DNA from: Paenibacillus chitinolyticus NBRC 15660
GTDB lineage: Bacteria; Bacillota; Bacilli; Paenibacillales; NBRC-103111
Reading direction: 5' to 3'
Assembly (NCBI RefSeq): GCF_000739915.1
Contig: NZ_BBJT01000011.1
Span: 62,001-126,000 of the forward strand
DNA length: 64,000 nt
Under the pieces are notes generated by a model. That model was not told the DNA's origin and ran no database searches. It saw only the letters and a program-made list of their open reading frames with translations. The translations under genes were made by a program, and so were the position numbers. Below, piece by piece: positions 53,021 through 63,148 of the stretch. The stretch's first letter is position 1; every line of letters starts with the position of its first letter.

Positions 53021-53793
53021 TTTCTCACCACCATCAAAGTCAGATATTCAAGCTGCCGGCCCTGAAGTTCCCGCACATCCAGCCAGACGGATTCTTCGGC
53101 GGACGTCACTTTCGTGAGTACGGCCGCTTTGTCCGTAAGACCGAGATCCCCGAGCACCTGCAGCATAAGATCGATCACTTTCGCCACCTTGATAAACACG
53201 ACGCAGTCGTGCTCTTCGATCGCTTCCCGGACCGCTCCGTAGTCGTCCGTTGCCGGAACGATGGCGATCCGCTCGTCTCCGTCGGCCAGCGGAATGCCGA
53301 GCCGGGATGCGGAAGCGTTGACGGAAGAAATGCCCGGGACCGATACGGTTTTCGCTTCGGGATGGCGCTGTTTCAGAAAACGCATCATATGGATAAACGT
53401 GCTGTAAAGCATGGGATCGCCCTCCGTAAGAAACGCGACATCCCGGCCCGCGGCCAGATGTTCCCATACGGCATCCACCGTCTTGTTCCAGCTTTTTTCG
53501 AGGGCTTCCCGGTCTTTCGTCATCGGGAAAGTCAGCCCCAGCATTTCCTTCGCCGTCGTATCGACGTAAGTCTCCGCAATCTTCAGCGCGTAGCTCTGGG
53601 CACCGCTTTTTTTACGCGGATACGCGATTACCGGGGACTGCTTGAGAATGCGGAACGCTTTAACGGTCAAAAGCTCGGGGTCCCCCGGACCGACTCCAAG
53701 CCCGTACAGGGTCCCTGTTGCGCTTGATTCCGCGCGATTCGCGGGTTGTCCGGCACCACCCGAACGGGTGCCGTTTGCTGCATATTCGCTCAT
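53017..53793 (-). CDS. cobI: Precorrin-2 C20-methyltransferase
   Basis: A 258-residue tetrapyrrole methylase (CbiL/CobI). [35 protein letters not shown], and [14 protein letters not shown] match the family. It methylates C20 of (cobalt-)precorrin-2. The first 26 residues are a Ser/Ala/Gly-rich extension ahead of the fold. ATGA overlaps on both sides. Confidence 0.94.
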   Translation of the reverse strand: MSEYAANGTRSGGAGQPANRAESSATGTLYGLGVGPGDPELLTVKAFRILKQSPVIAYPRKKSGAQSYALKIAETYVDTTAKEMLGLTFPMTKDREALEKSWNKTVDAVWEHLAAGRDVAFLTEGDPMLYSTFIHMMRFLKQRHPEAKTVSVPGISSVNASASRLGIPLADGDERIAIVPATDDYGAVREAIEEHDCVVFIKVAKVIDLMLQVLGDLGLTDKAAVLTKVTSAEESVWLDVRELQGRQLEYLTLMVVRK

Positions 53794-55046
53794 GTGGCTG
53801 TGTCTCCTTTTTCTACAGGTGTGTCGAATGTATCCGTGTTCTCTTGAGGAGGGTGCACGGCAGTCAAGATATAGACCGGATTCAGCGCGTCAAAACGCGT
53901 CAGCTGCAAAATCGGCTTGCTCCTCGAAATCTGGACGAGCTGGATGTCCGTCCGCATCCCTTCTTCGGCAAAAGCGCGCATCGCATCGCTTAAATTCTCG
54001 ATGGTGACGGCATTGAGCACAATGCGGCCCCCTTGCTTCAGCCGCAAAGCACAAATGCGCAGGAGTTCCCTCATCTCTCCGCCGGTACCGCCGATGAAAA
54101 TCGCATCGGGATCGGGGAACGCCTCCAGTCCTTCCGGCGCCCTTCCGTGCACGGCCGTCAGATCGACCCGGAAACGCCGCGCGTTTTCATGGCAGTTGGC
54201 GAGATCTCCCTCGTTTTTTTCGATGGCAAAAACCGCCCCCTCGCGGGCGATCCTTCCCGCCTCGATGGCAACGGAACCGGTACAGGTTCCGATGTCCCAC
54301 ACCACGCTGTCCGGCCGGAGAGCAAGCTGGGCAAGACTCAGCACGCGCACCTCGCGTTTGGTGATAAGCCCTTTGTCCGGCTTGCGCTGGACGAACTGCT
54401 CGTCGGGAATGCCGAGCGGCCAGACCGGTGAAGGACCCGTGCGCTTCAACACGACCAGGTTAAGCGCAGCGCACTCCGTACGTGCAAGCTGCTCCAGCTC
54501 GTACCAGCCCGTGCGCTCGGCGGCTCCTCCGGCATTCTCGGCTACGAAAGCGCGGTATTCGGTCATGCCGTACTCGAGCAGATAAGCGGCGATAGCGGCC
54601 GGCGTATTATGCTCGTCCGTCAGCAGCGCTACCTTCGACCTGCCGTCGATTCGCTGGGCAAGGCCCTTGATGCTGCGGCCGTGCAGCGATACGACGTGCG
54701 CATCCTGCCAGCTCTCGCCCATCCGGGCGAAAGCAAGCTGGAGCGAGCTCAGATTCGGATACAGCTCCACCGTGAGCTTACGCGCGAGCAGGGAGCCGAT
54801 GCCGTAGAACAGCGGGTCGCCCGACGCCAGCACGACAACCGTCCGTTCCTCTGCCGCAAGCCCATCCGTCATTGCCGACAGGCCGCCTTTCAGCACCTTC
54901 TTCTCCCCCCGGTAATCCGGAAAAAAAGCCAGATGCCGCTCTCCTCCGACCAGCACCTCGCTTTCCTCGATCCACTGCCGGTACGCCGGGAGCAGGCTTT
55001 CCGCCCCGTTGTCCCCTATCCCGATCACTTTAATGGGTTTGTTCAC
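53790..55046 (-). CDS. cbiET: Bifunctional CbiE/CbiT precorrin-6Y/7 methylase-decarboxylase
   Basis: A 418-residue fusion. Residues about 1-205 are a CbiE-type methylase ([39 protein letters not shown]). Residues about 215-390 are a CbiT-type Rossmann methyltransferase ([34 protein letters not shown]). It methylates C5 and C15 and removes the C12 acetate carboxyl. Same arrangement as CobL of the aerobic route. GTG start overlaps the cbiD stop (GTGA). Confidence 0.95.
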   Translation of the reverse strand: MNKPIKVIGIGDNGAESLLPAYRQWIEESEVLVGGERHLAFFPDYRGEKKVLKGGLSAMTDGLAAEERTVVVLASGDPLFYGIGSLLARKLTVELYPNLSSLQLAFARMGESWQDAHVVSLHGRSIKGLAQRIDGRSKVALLTDEHNTPAAIAAYLLEYGMTEYRAFVAENAGGAAERTGWYELEQLARTECAALNLVVLKRTGPSPVWPLGIPDEQFVQRKPDKGLITKREVRVLSLAQLALRPDSVVWDIGTCTGSVAIEAGRIAREGAVFAIEKNEGDLANCHENARRFRVDLTAVHGRAPEGLEAFPDPDAIFIGGTGGEMRELLRICALRLKQGGRIVLNAVTIENLSDAMRAFAEEGMRTDIQLVQISRSKPILQLTRFDALNPVYILTAVHPPQENTDTFDTPVEKGDTAT

Positions 55047-56179
55047 TTGTCTTTCCCCTTTCCGTATAAAGCAGCCTGACCCAGAAGCTGGGCTTTCATG
55101 GAGATCAGGAACGTTTCAATCGTGACAGCTCCGTCGTTCTCCCCGAACGCCTGCTCCATTCCCATTTCCTTCAAACTTTCCCGGCAGCAGCGGCTGCTCA
55201 TTTCCTCGAAGAAAGCCGTCAGGCCCAGCTCCTGCATCCGATCCCCTACCTGGGAGGCCGTGTTGGCCGAGAGCACCTCGCCGATGAGCTCCGCATCCGC
55301 GCCGGCCGATTCCGCGAGCTCGGCCAGAAACCCGAAATCCACCGGGGCGCTTTTGGAATGGACCATCATGACGCCCTGCGCCAGCTTGGAGAACTTGCCC
55401 ATCATGCCGACGAGCGTAATCTTCTTAACGCCTTGGCCCCGGCACTGCTTCAAAGCGAAGCCGACAAAGTCGCCCATCTCGACAAAAGCTTCTTCCGGCA
55501 GCCCGGGATACAGGTCGATGCCGAACTTCTCCGAACGTCCTCCGGTCGAGAGCACGATGTGCTCGCAGCCGCAGCGTACGGCGACCCGGATCGCCTGGGC
55601 CACGCTCGCTTTGTAGGCCGACGTGGAAAAAGGGACGACGGTTCCCCGCGTTCCCAGAATAGAAATGCCGCCGATGATCCCCAGACGGCCGTTCAATGTT
55701 TTCTTCGCGATTTCCTCGCCGTCCGGAACGGAAACGACTACTTGAACGCCGCGGTCGGAACCGTACACGTTCAGGACGTCTTCTACCGCTTCCCGGATCA
55801 TTTTGCGCGGAACGGGGTTGATCGCCGCCTCGCCGACCGGAACGGGCAGCCCCGGTTTCGTGACCCGGCCTACTCCGATCCCGCCGTCGATGACGATCCC
55901 GGGTTCCGATCGCCACTTCACCTCGGTAATAATCCGGGCGCCGTGAGTCGCATCGGGGTCGTCCCCCCCGTCTTTGACCGTCTCGGCAGAAGCCGATTCC
56001 TCTCCGACCGAGCAGGCCGTCATCGTGAACGTGACGATCTCCCCGATCGGCAGCCGGATCGTCGCTTCGTTTTGCAGCTCTTGCTCGATCAGCGCGGTCA
56101 AAGCCGCCTTGGCCGTTGCGGCGGCACAGGAGCCTGTCGTGTAGCCGTGGCGGAGCGGTTTGGCTCCCTGCTCTTCCAT
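55043..56179 (-). CDS. cbiD: Cobalt-precorrin-5B C1-methyltransferase CbiD
   Basis: A 378-residue CbiD. N-terminal [20 protein letters not shown] and the internal [20 protein letters not shown] are the family hallmarks. CbiD is a mark of the anaerobic (early cobalt insertion) pathway, so the operon is of that kind. Starts 10 nt after the cbiC stop. Confidence 0.96.
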   Translation of the reverse strand: MEEQGAKPLRHGYTTGSCAAATAKAALTALIEQELQNEATIRLPIGEIVTFTMTACSVGEESASAETVKDGGDDPDATHGARIITEVKWRSEPGIVIDGGIGVGRVTKPGLPVPVGEAAINPVPRKMIREAVEDVLNVYGSDRGVQVVVSVPDGEEIAKKTLNGRLGIIGGISILGTRGTVVPFSTSAYKASVAQAIRVAVRCGCEHIVLSTGGRSEKFGIDLYPGLPEEAFVEMGDFVGFALKQCRGQGVKKITLVGMMGKFSKLAQGVMMVHSKSAPVDFGFLAELAESAGADAELIGEVLSANTASQVGDRMQELGLTAFFEEMSSRCCRESLKEMGMEQAFGENDGAVTIETFLISMKAQLLGQAALYGKGKDK

Positions 56180-56189
56180 AGGCGTAAGC

Positions 56190-56840
56190 TTACCCCCGCT
56201 TCTCTGCCATCAGAGACAGCGCATTGACCGCCGCCACCGCGACCGGGCTGCCTCCTTTGCGGCCGATATTCGTAATGAACGGCACATCGAGCTGCAGCAG
56301 CTCTTCTTTAGACTCCGCCGCGGAAACGAAACCGACCGGAACGCCTACGATAAGGCCCGGGCGCGCTTCCCCTTCCTTGACCAGACGGATCAGCTCCAGC
56401 AAAGCCGTAGGAGCATTCCCGATGGCGAAAATCCCGCCTTCCGCTTCACGGATCGCCTTGCGGACAGATATGATCGCGCGCGTCGTGTTCAGCCTCTTGG
56501 CCTCTTCCATCACGTCAGGATCGGAGATGTAAACGTTGACCTTGCCGCCGAATTTCTCGAGGCGGGGCTTGCTGATCCCCACCTGCACCATCTGAACGTC
56601 CGCCACGACCGTGCGGCCCGCCCGGATCGCTTCAATTCCGGCTTCTATGGCACGGGGATGAAAAACAAGGCTTCGGCCCAGCTCGAAATCGGCCGATGCG
56701 TGAATGACCCGCTGTACAACCGGATACTGCTCCTCGGTAAAGTCATGAGGACCCAGCTCCTCCGTAATCATCTCGAAGCTTTTCGCTTCGATTTCCTGCG
56801 GCTGAACCGTCAGCGGTTTAAATTCGGTACGAAAGTCCAT
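56190..56840 (-). CDS. cbiC: Precorrin-8X methylmutase
   Basis: A 216-residue CbiC/CobH. It shifts the C11 methyl to C12 of precorrin-8X giving cobyrinic acid. Catalytic His lies in QRVIHASADFE at about residue 47, and GRTVVADVQMVQVGI and FAIGNAPTALLELIRLV match the family. Its start overlaps the cobK stop by one base (TAATG). Confidence 0.95.
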   Translation of the reverse strand: MDFRTEFKPLTVQPQEIEAKSFEMITEELGPHDFTEEQYPVVQRVIHASADFELGRSLVFHPRAIEAGIEAIRAGRTVVADVQMVQVGISKPRLEKFGGKVNVYISDPDVMEEAKRLNTTRAIISVRKAIREAEGGIFAIGNAPTALLELIRLVKEGEARPGLIVGVPVGFVSAAESKEELLQLDVPFITNIGRKGGSPVAVAAVNALSLMAEKRG

Positions 56841-57619
56841 TAGGAAGATACCTCCTGCAAAAGATCGGCGGCCGCTTTCAGCACGCCTTCATAGTCGGAA
56901 AAATGAATGCCGTATTCTAGGCCCGGACGGCCGATCACGATCGTTTCGATCCCCATCTCCAGAGCCGCTTCCAGCTTCTCGTCCACGGCGCCGATTTTCC
57001 CGCTTTCTTTGGTAATCATCAGCGTCACGCCGTAATGCGCATAGAGCGCCTTGTTCAATTCCTTGGAAAAAGGACCCTGCATCGCCACGATATTGCGCTG
57101 CTCGATCCCGAGCTCCTCGCACTTCTCCATATTGTCAAGACGCGGGAGCATGCGGGCGACAAGCCTCACGTCCGGCAGCCCGCCAAGGCGCCGGGCAAAA
57201 ACATGCAGCGTCTTGCTGCCCGTCGTCAGCATGACGACACCGCCGCGAACGGCCGCCAGCTCGGCGGCGTGCGCGTAATCGTCCGCAAACACGATGCCGG
57301 GCCGGACCTGCAGGTCCGACCCTTCGCGTTCGTAGCGGACGTACGGCACAGCCGCCGCTTTCGACGCCGCCATGGCGTTGCGCGAAGCTTCCTCCGCGAA
57401 GGGATGGCTCGCGTCTACGACGAGCAAGACCTCTTCGCGCCGGATGAGCGCCGCCAGAGCTTCGGCGTCGAGGCGACCGACGGCGGCGGCGATGCCCGCG
57501 TCGGCCAGGCTCTTGGCGGCGCTGTCGGTGACGACCGTCGCCAGCACGCGATGCCCGGCCTGCGCCAGCAGCACCGCAAGCTCGCGGGCGTCGCTTGTGC
57601 CGGCCAGGAGAAGGATCAT
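56840..57619 (-). CDS. cobK: Precorrin-6A reductase
   Basis: A 259-residue CobK/CbiJ. MILLLAGTSDARELAVLLAQ, the pattern DASHPFAEEASRNA and LMITKESGKIGAVDEKLEA match the family. It reduces the corrin macrocycle of (cobalt-)precorrin-6A with NAD(P)H. ATGA overlap with cbiX. Confidence 0.95.
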   Translation of the reverse strand: MILLLAGTSDARELAVLLAQAGHRVLATVVTDSAAKSLADAGIAAAVGRLDAEALAALIRREEVLLVVDASHPFAEEASRNAMAASKAAAVPYVRYEREGSDLQVRPGIVFADDYAHAAELAAVRGGVVMLTTGSKTLHVFARRLGGLPDVRLVARMLPRLDNMEKCEELGIEQRNIVAMQGPFSKELNKALYAHYGVTLMITKESGKIGAVDEKLEAALEMGIETIVIGRPGLEYGIHFSDYEGVLKAAADLLQEVSS

Positions 57620-58812
57620 CGTCCTCCCTCCCTGCCGTCCGCGCCTGCGGCTACAGGGCCCGGCGCAGACGCCGCCGCTTCGCCGCCGGAGGCACCGGCC
57701 TCGTCTCCGGCACGGCGGTTGTCCGCGTGGTTATGCGCGTGCGCCTCATGCTCACCATGGTCATGAACATGACCATGAGTGTGCGGCTGCTCTCCATGCG
57801 TATGGTTGTGACCGTGATGCTCCTCTCCATTCGCATGTTCATGATGTTCGTGGCTGTGATCATGATGTGCATGGTCGTGATCGTGCGCATGTCCGTGAAC
57901 GTGTTCGTGTTCATGCCCGTGATCGTGGTCATGGTCGTGGTGGTGATCATGATCGTGATCGTGATGGTGGTGGTGATCATGATCGTGATCGTGATGATGG
58001 TGATGATCGATATGTTTCATTGCTTCCAGACGGAAGGAGCACATGTCGCAGTTCATTTTCACCTCGTCCTGAAGCGCCTCACCCGCGCGGTCGCGGAGAA
58101 TGCCGCCAAGAATCGGATCAAGGCCGAAATAATCGGTCATCTCAAACGTACAATCGGGATAGCGCAGGGAGAAGTCGAGCAGCATGCCTTCCATCCGTTT
58201 GATCAGAATCCCCGTAAAAAGAAAATAAGGCAGCACGATCACTTTCTTCGCGCCCAATCTCAGGCAGCGCTCGATGCCGTTCTCCAGAAGCGGCGCCGTT
58301 ACGCCGATAAATGCCGTTTCGACCCAGGGAACCTGGAGCTTTTCCCAGAGCAGGCGGGAAATTTTGAAAAGCTCGCTGTTCGCATCGGGATCGCTGCTTC
58401 CGCGTCCGACAACCAGCACGGCGGTATCTCCCGGCGTTTCCTCACGGAACCGGTCCGCCCCGCCCAATCTTGCCGTCATGATGTCGACTACACCTTCATG
58501 TACGCCGATAGGACGCCCGTAAATGAACTGAACGCCAGGGTAACGCTCTTTCGCTTCGTCAATGGCACCCGGAATATGAATTTTGGCATGACCGGCGGAA
58601 AATAAAATGATCGGCACCACGGCAATCCGTGTGGCCCCTCTGTTGACGCAAGTCTGTATCCCTTGCGAAATCGTCGGTTTTTCAAGCTCCAGAAAACAGG
58701 TTTCGATAATGCCCTGCTCCATCGTTTCGGCGAGCCGGCTTACAAACGCCCGGACCTCGCTGTTTCCTTCCGCGTCACGGCTTCCGTGACCTACAAACAG
58801 TACCGCATCCAT
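57616..58812 (-). CDS. cbiX: Sirohydrochlorin cobaltochelatase CbiX with His-rich tail
   Basis: A 398-residue long-type CbiX. Two chelatase half-domains with H9 (FVGHGSRD) and H75/H79 (SAGHAKIH). At 253-258 MNCDMC (C255, C258), an Fe-S motif found in CbiX-L proteins. From about 268 to 363 a His/Asp/Glu-rich tract with dozens of His, which may store or deliver cobalt. The last 35 residues are Ala/Gly-rich. It inserts cobalt into sirohydrochlorin, the entry to the anaerobic route. ATG behind AAGGAGGCAGAGCC. Confidence 0.95.
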   Translation of the reverse strand: MDAVLFVGHGSRDAEGNSEVRAFVSRLAETMEQGIIETCFLELEKPTISQGIQTCVNRGATRIAVVPIILFSAGHAKIHIPGAIDEAKERYPGVQFIYGRPIGVHEGVVDIMTARLGGADRFREETPGDTAVLVVGRGSSDPDANSELFKISRLLWEKLQVPWVETAFIGVTAPLLENGIERCLRLGAKKVIVLPYFLFTGILIKRMEGMLLDFSLRYPDCTFEMTDYFGLDPILGGILRDRAGEALQDEVKMNCDMCSFRLEAMKHIDHHHHHDHDHDHHHHHDHDHDHHHDHDHDHGHEHEHVHGHAHDHDHAHHDHSHEHHEHANGEEHHGHNHTHGEQPHTHGHVHDHGEHEAHAHNHADNRRAGDEAGASGGEAAASAPGPVAAGADGREGGR

Positions 58813-58885
58813 CGGCTCTGCCTCCTTTTTTTGTATCCCAGTATTGAAAAGAAATTGAAAAGAAATCCTATAGTTTACGGGTTCG

Positions 58886-60802
58886 TTAATCTCCGCACAA
58901 AGCGTTTTCGATTTGAAAAGCCGGGACTTCCCGGTGCCGGTAGCCCTCCAGCTCTTTTACGCGGGCAAAAAACTTATGGAACCGTTCGTTCGGGTGCCCT
59001 TCGTTCCGGTACCGGGCGACGATCCGCTCTATGGTCTCGACCAGCTTGTCCGGCTCGATGCCTTCCGCAACGGGCTGCGCCGCGTGGGCATTGCGGCCGA
59101 CCGTTTTTCCCCCGAGGAACAGATCAAACTTCTCCCGGCGGTACACGATGCCGATATCTTCCTTCACAGCGCCGTAGCAGGCCATGCCGCAGCCGTTGAA
59201 ACCGATTTTCATCTCTTTGGGCACGGCCGCTCCGCCCAGAAGATCTTGAAGCTCCTCCGCATACGGCACGGCGTCACCCTTGTCCATATTGCAGAAGTCG
59301 CAGGCTTTGATCTGGACCACATCGCCGACCGGAGCCAACAGAAGCCCTTCTCCGCGAAGCCGTTTCGTTACGGAATCGGGATCGTCGGTCCGCAGCTTGA
59401 CGAGCAGCTGATGATGGGGGGTATACTCCATCGTTCCTGTATCGCCGACAGCGTCCGCGAGGACCATCAGCTGTTTGGCAGTGAGATTTTTGTTCGCAAG
59501 TCCGGGGCTGACCGCGAATTCGAGAATAGCCTGCTGGCGGAAAAATCCGCCCGGGGAAGCGGAAGCAGCCGGACCGCCGGGCTCGCCCGTTACGAGACGA
59601 AGCGCTTCCTCCGCAAGCTCAAAAGCAGTCGGAGCCGAAGCGGCAGCCTGTGCAGGTGCGGCGGGCGGACGTACGGCGACCGCAACCGCCGAGTCACCGT
59701 ACTCCCCGGCCCCCGAAGACGCGGGCGTATCGTACGCGGACCGCGTCCCGGCCGCTGGTATGCGGACCGTCGAATCTTCGCGGTCGTAATCGTCGGTAGT
59801 GCCGGCCCCTTCGGCCTCGGGGCTGTATGCGCCGTAACCGTCATCCTCGTACTCGTCCTCGTCGAAGAAGGACGGCAGGACGGCGCTGCCGGCTTCCCGC
59901 TCTTCCGCGGACCGCATACCGGCACCGGACTGTTCCCCCAAGGCGGGTGCTGCTTCCGCGCCGGTTTCCTCGTCCTGCTCCAGAGCCCACGGCTCGGCTT
60001 CCCGGCGGAGACGCTCATGAGGGCGCAGAGGCTGGATATCGCTGTCCAGCGTATACTTGCGCTGATAGCCCCTTGGCGTAATCATGAGTCCCTCGTAGTT
60101 GCGGGTCGCGGAGTTGCCGATGATCACCGTCGTGAGCATGCCGATATCATGCTCCAGCATCTCCGCAAGCGTCGTCAGCACGACGTGCTCCCTGTCGCGG
60201 TAGGCGCTTTTGACGATACCCACCGGAGTATCGGGAGAGCGGTGTTTCAGCAAAATCTGCTGCGTCTCCACGATCTGGCGCGTTCTTCTCCCGCTCCGCG
60301 GGTTGTACAGCGCGATGACGAAATCGGCGGATGCAGCCGCTTCGACTCTGCGCCGGATGAGATCCCACGGTGTCAGGTGATCGCTGAGGCTGATCGTGCA
60401 TGCGTCGTGCATCACGGGTGCTCCCAGGAGCGAAGCGCATGAGTTGATCGCCGAGATGCCGGGCACGATTTCGACTTCCACGCCATCGCTCGGCTTCCAC
60501 CCTTTCTCGATCAGCACCTCATAAACAAGACCCGCCATGCCGTAGACGCCCGCATCGCCGCTGGATATAACGGCCACCTTGCGCCCGGCCTCCGCTTGTC
60601 TGACGGCTTCCTGCGCACGGCTCACTTCCTCGGTCATGCCCGTACGCACGACCTGTTTGCCGTCGATCAGGCTGCGGATCAGATCCACATAAGTGTTATA
60701 GCCAATAATGACTTCGCTTTCCGAAATCGCCTCGCGCGCGCGTTTTGTAATATGGGCTTCGTCTCCGGGGCCAAATCCGATGATAAGCAGTTTACCGGCC
60801 AT
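58886..60802 (-). CDS. cobJ: CobJ/CbiH-type methyltransferase fused to a nitrite/sulfite reductase-like Fe-S domain (CbiH60-like)
   Basis: A 638-residue protein. About 1-243: precorrin-3B C17-methyltransferase domain (IIGFGPGDEAHITKRA, SSGDAGVYGMAGLVYE, VPGISAINSCAS). About 250-395: acidic, low-complexity linker. About 415-600: sulfite/nitrite-reductase half-domain with C501/C504 (KACDFCN) and C538/C542 (NGCGMAC), ligands for a [4Fe-4S] cluster. It corresponds to CbiH60 of B. megaterium, which contracts the ring to cobalt-precorrin-4. First gene of the operon. ATG at 60802 behind GAGGAGGAATGGGA. Confidence 0.94.
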   Translation of the reverse strand: MAGKLLIIGFGPGDEAHITKRAREAISESEVIIGYNTYVDLIRSLIDGKQVVRTGMTEEVSRAQEAVRQAEAGRKVAVISSGDAGVYGMAGLVYEVLIEKGWKPSDGVEVEIVPGISAINSCASLLGAPVMHDACTISLSDHLTPWDLIRRRVEAAASADFVIALYNPRSGRRTRQIVETQQILLKHRSPDTPVGIVKSAYRDREHVVLTTLAEMLEHDIGMLTTVIIGNSATRNYEGLMITPRGYQRKYTLDSDIQPLRPHERLRREAEPWALEQDEETGAEAAPALGEQSGAGMRSAEEREAGSAVLPSFFDEDEYEDDGYGAYSPEAEGAGTTDDYDREDSTVRIPAAGTRSAYDTPASSGAGEYGDSAVAVAVRPPAAPAQAAASAPTAFELAEEALRLVTGEPGGPAASASPGGFFRQQAILEFAVSPGLANKNLTAKQLMVLADAVGDTGTMEYTPHHQLLVKLRTDDPDSVTKRLRGEGLLLAPVGDVVQIKACDFCNMDKGDAVPYAEELQDLLGGAAVPKEMKIGFNGCGMACYGAVKEDIGIVYRREKFDLFLGGKTVGRNAHAAQPVAEGIEPDKLVETIERIVARYRNEGHPNERFHKFFARVKELEGYRHREVPAFQIENALCGD

Positions 60803-60952
60803 TCCCATTCCTCCTCTTCCCTGTAAAAAAAACTCCAGCACTTCCGCTGAACAACCGTTATCGAGCCGTCCGGCCTTCCCTGTCCGCTTCGTACAGGCGG
60901 CCTTATATATGCACGGCGGTCTGCCGTTTGCCTCTTCATCCCGTCCGGACAA

Positions 60953-60991
60953 TAAAAAAAGCATTTCTATCCTCTTCGGATAGAAATGCTT
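60953..60991 (-). terminator. Leader terminator of the cobalamin operon
   Basis: Minus strand: AAGCATTTCTATCC-GAAGA-GGATAGAAATGCTT followed by TTTTTTATT. Lies between the riboswitch and cobJ, so it is likely the switchable terminator. Confidence 0.85.
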
Positions 60992-61149
60992 CGAACTTTC
61001 GAGCCATTAAGCGGGAATATCCCGCATATGCTCCCAACCCGCACAGTCGCCGGCCCCGGGCAAACTTGTACGCCCACGTTCCGGCAAACCGCCGTTGGCA
61101 GCGATTCAGCCGTTCTCAACACCTCCCTAAATCCTCGTAGGTTATCTAG

Positions 61150-61360
61150 TGTTATTTAAACAGGCAGGTCTCCTGGCTCGGAGCTTTTTTCGGCGCCTTC
61201 CCGGATTATCCAGTGACGTTGTTGCCGAAAAAATTTTCCCCTGCGATTGCAGGGGGCTCCTTACAGTGGCGGGTCCGCGTCGGTCTTTCACCGAACTTCC
61301 CGTTTTAAGCCGAACCCGGTTCTTATGGACTGTCTGATCCGTTCGAATGGGCTCCGCACC
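61150..61360 (-). promoter_or_regulatory. Adenosylcobalamin riboswitch
   Basis: Minus strand: AACGGGAAGTTCGGTGAAAG, then GACGCGGACCCGCCACTGT, and the B12 box GCCAGGAGACCTGCC (61164-61178). Blocks are in the correct order and spacing. B12 would favour the downstream terminator and shut the operon off. A possible promoter lies at about 61380-61415 on the minus strand (TAGACA-18-TATGAT), in weak agreement with consensus. Confidence 0.95.
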
Positions 61361-61440
61361 TGTTTTTACCATATTCGATTGTGTTCTGTTCATCATAACA
61401 TCCGGTCAAAGAACTTGTCTATGCCGATAAAACGCTCCTC

Positions 61441-63129
61441 TCAACCGAGCAGATAAACTCTGGCTTCATAAGGACGCAGTTTGATAACGCCGGTATCTTC
61501 GCCGGGGACGGGATCGTAATTTGAAATGAGAAGCTCCGCGTCCTTCCCTCTTCCCGGCTCTTCCGGCCATGTAAACTCCGGCGTTCCGTCGAAAAAGTTC
61601 AGAATCACCAGCAGCTTCTCCCCGTTCAGCGCCCGCGTGTACGCATAAATTTCCGTGTCCAGCGGAAGCAGGAGCTTGTACTCGCCGTAAACGATGACGG
61701 GATGCTTTTTGCGAAGCGCGATTAGGCTGCGGTAGTAGTGGTAGATGGACTGCGGATCGGCTGTCGCTGCAGCCGCATTGATCCCGGGATAATTCGGGTT
61801 GACCTTAATCCACGGTTCCCCCGTCGTAAATCCGGCGTTCGCCGTATCGTCCCACTGCATGGGGGTGCGGGCGTTGTCCCGGCTTTTTTTCCAAATCGCC
61901 TTCATAACTTCGTCCTGGGGCTTGCCGAGCAACTTGGCCTGCTTGTAGTAGTTGATCGTTTCCACATCGCGGTAATCGTCGATGAGATCGAACGCGACGT
62001 TGGTCATACCGATTTCTTCCCCCTGAAAAATGTACGGCGTCCCCTCCAGCGTCAGCAAAAACGTGGCGAGCATTTTGGCGGATTCCACCCGAAAGGGGCC
62101 GTCGTTTCCGAATCTGGACACGGGACGCGGCTGGTCGTGATTGCCCAGATAGTTGGCGTTCCAGCCTTTATCGTGTAGAACCGTCTGCCAGCGGCTCATC
62201 ACATTTTTCAACTCCAGCAGGGTCCAAGGCTTGGATACCCACTTCCCCGTACCCGGAGAAGCCGCATCCAGATTCATATGCTCGAACTGGAAAACCATGT
62301 TCAGCTCATGGCGCTCGTCCCCCACGTAATCCAGCGCCTGCTCCGGGCCCAGTCCGGATGTTTCGCCGACCGTCATGATGTCGTAGTTAAAGAGCACCCG
62401 GTCATTGAGCTTGTGCAGCAGCGTATGTACCTTTTCCAGGTTCGAAAAAAGCTGGTAAGCCTGCACCACGGGCAAATGCTGGGGATTATCGGCATCCGGC
62501 AGCCCCTGCGCTTTTACGATATGCGCGATCGCATCGAAGCGGAAACCGTCCACTCCCTTGCCGAGCCACCAATGCACCATCCGAAAGAGTTCTTCGACCA
62601 TCTCCTCGTTCTCCCAGTTGAGATCGGGCTGGTGCTTCGAATACAGATGCATGTAATACTCATCCGTCTCCGTGTCGTGCTCCCAGACGCTTCCGCTGAA
62701 GTAGGACTCCCAGTTGTTCGGAAAAAGCCCCTCTTTCCCCTTCCTCCAGATATAATAATCACGCTTGGGATTGTCCCTGGAAGAACGCGATTCTTTAAAC
62801 CAGGCATGCCGGTCCGAGGTATGGTTGAGCACAAGATCCATCATGATTTTCAGCCCGCGCTTGCGCGCTTCCAGAAGCAGCTCGTCAAAATCCTCCATCG
62901 TGCCGTACTGCGGATCGATCGCGTAATAATCGCTAATATCGTAGCCGTTGTCGGCGCCCGGCGAGAGGTAGACCGGACACAGCCAGATGACGTTGACGCC
63001 AAGCTCCGCGAGATAATCCAGCTTGGAAATGATCCCGCGCAGGTCCCCTCGGCCATCCCCGTCCGAATCCTTGAAGCTGGACGGATAAATCTGATACACG
63101 ACGCTTTCTTTCCACCATGTTTTGTTCAT
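61441..63129 (-). CDS. GH13 alpha-glucosidase (oligo-1,6-glucosidase family)
   Basis: A 562-residue GH13 enzyme. Catalytic residues D199 (GFRFDAI), E256 (VGETSG) and D332 (NHDQPR); N-terminal segment WWKESVVYQIYPSSF; calcium-site-like DSDGDGRGDL. It hydrolyses short alpha-glucosides in the cytoplasm, with no signal peptide. Residue 200 is Ala, where oligo-1,6-glucosidases have Val, so specificity for alpha-1,6 links is not assured and maltase-type activity is possible. Follows the gdh gene by 19 nt. ATG behind AAAGGAGAGAACTCAC. Confidence 0.93.
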   Translation of the reverse strand: MNKTWWKESVVYQIYPSSFKDSDGDGRGDLRGIISKLDYLAELGVNVIWLCPVYLSPGADNGYDISDYYAIDPQYGTMEDFDELLLEARKRGLKIMMDLVLNHTSDRHAWFKESRSSRDNPKRDYYIWRKGKEGLFPNNWESYFSGSVWEHDTETDEYYMHLYSKHQPDLNWENEEMVEELFRMVHWWLGKGVDGFRFDAIAHIVKAQGLPDADNPQHLPVVQAYQLFSNLEKVHTLLHKLNDRVLFNYDIMTVGETSGLGPEQALDYVGDERHELNMVFQFEHMNLDAASPGTGKWVSKPWTLLELKNVMSRWQTVLHDKGWNANYLGNHDQPRPVSRFGNDGPFRVESAKMLATFLLTLEGTPYIFQGEEIGMTNVAFDLIDDYRDVETINYYKQAKLLGKPQDEVMKAIWKKSRDNARTPMQWDDTANAGFTTGEPWIKVNPNYPGINAAAATADPQSIYHYYRSLIALRKKHPVIVYGEYKLLLPLDTEIYAYTRALNGEKLLVILNFFDGTPEFTWPEEPGRGKDAELLISNYDPVPGEDTGVIKLRPYEARVYLLG

Positions 63130-63148
63130 GTGAGTTCTCTCCTTTCTC

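Noticed and set aside
57595-58020. Met/Val/Ile-rich membrane-like protein opposite the cbiX His tract
   Set aside because: The His/Asp codons CAT/CAC/GAT/GAC read backwards give Met, Val and Ile; the apparent transmembrane protein is an artefact of this.
58913-60442. 509-codon plus-strand frame opposite cobJ
   Set aside because: Antisense shadow of a high-GC gene with a well-conserved product.
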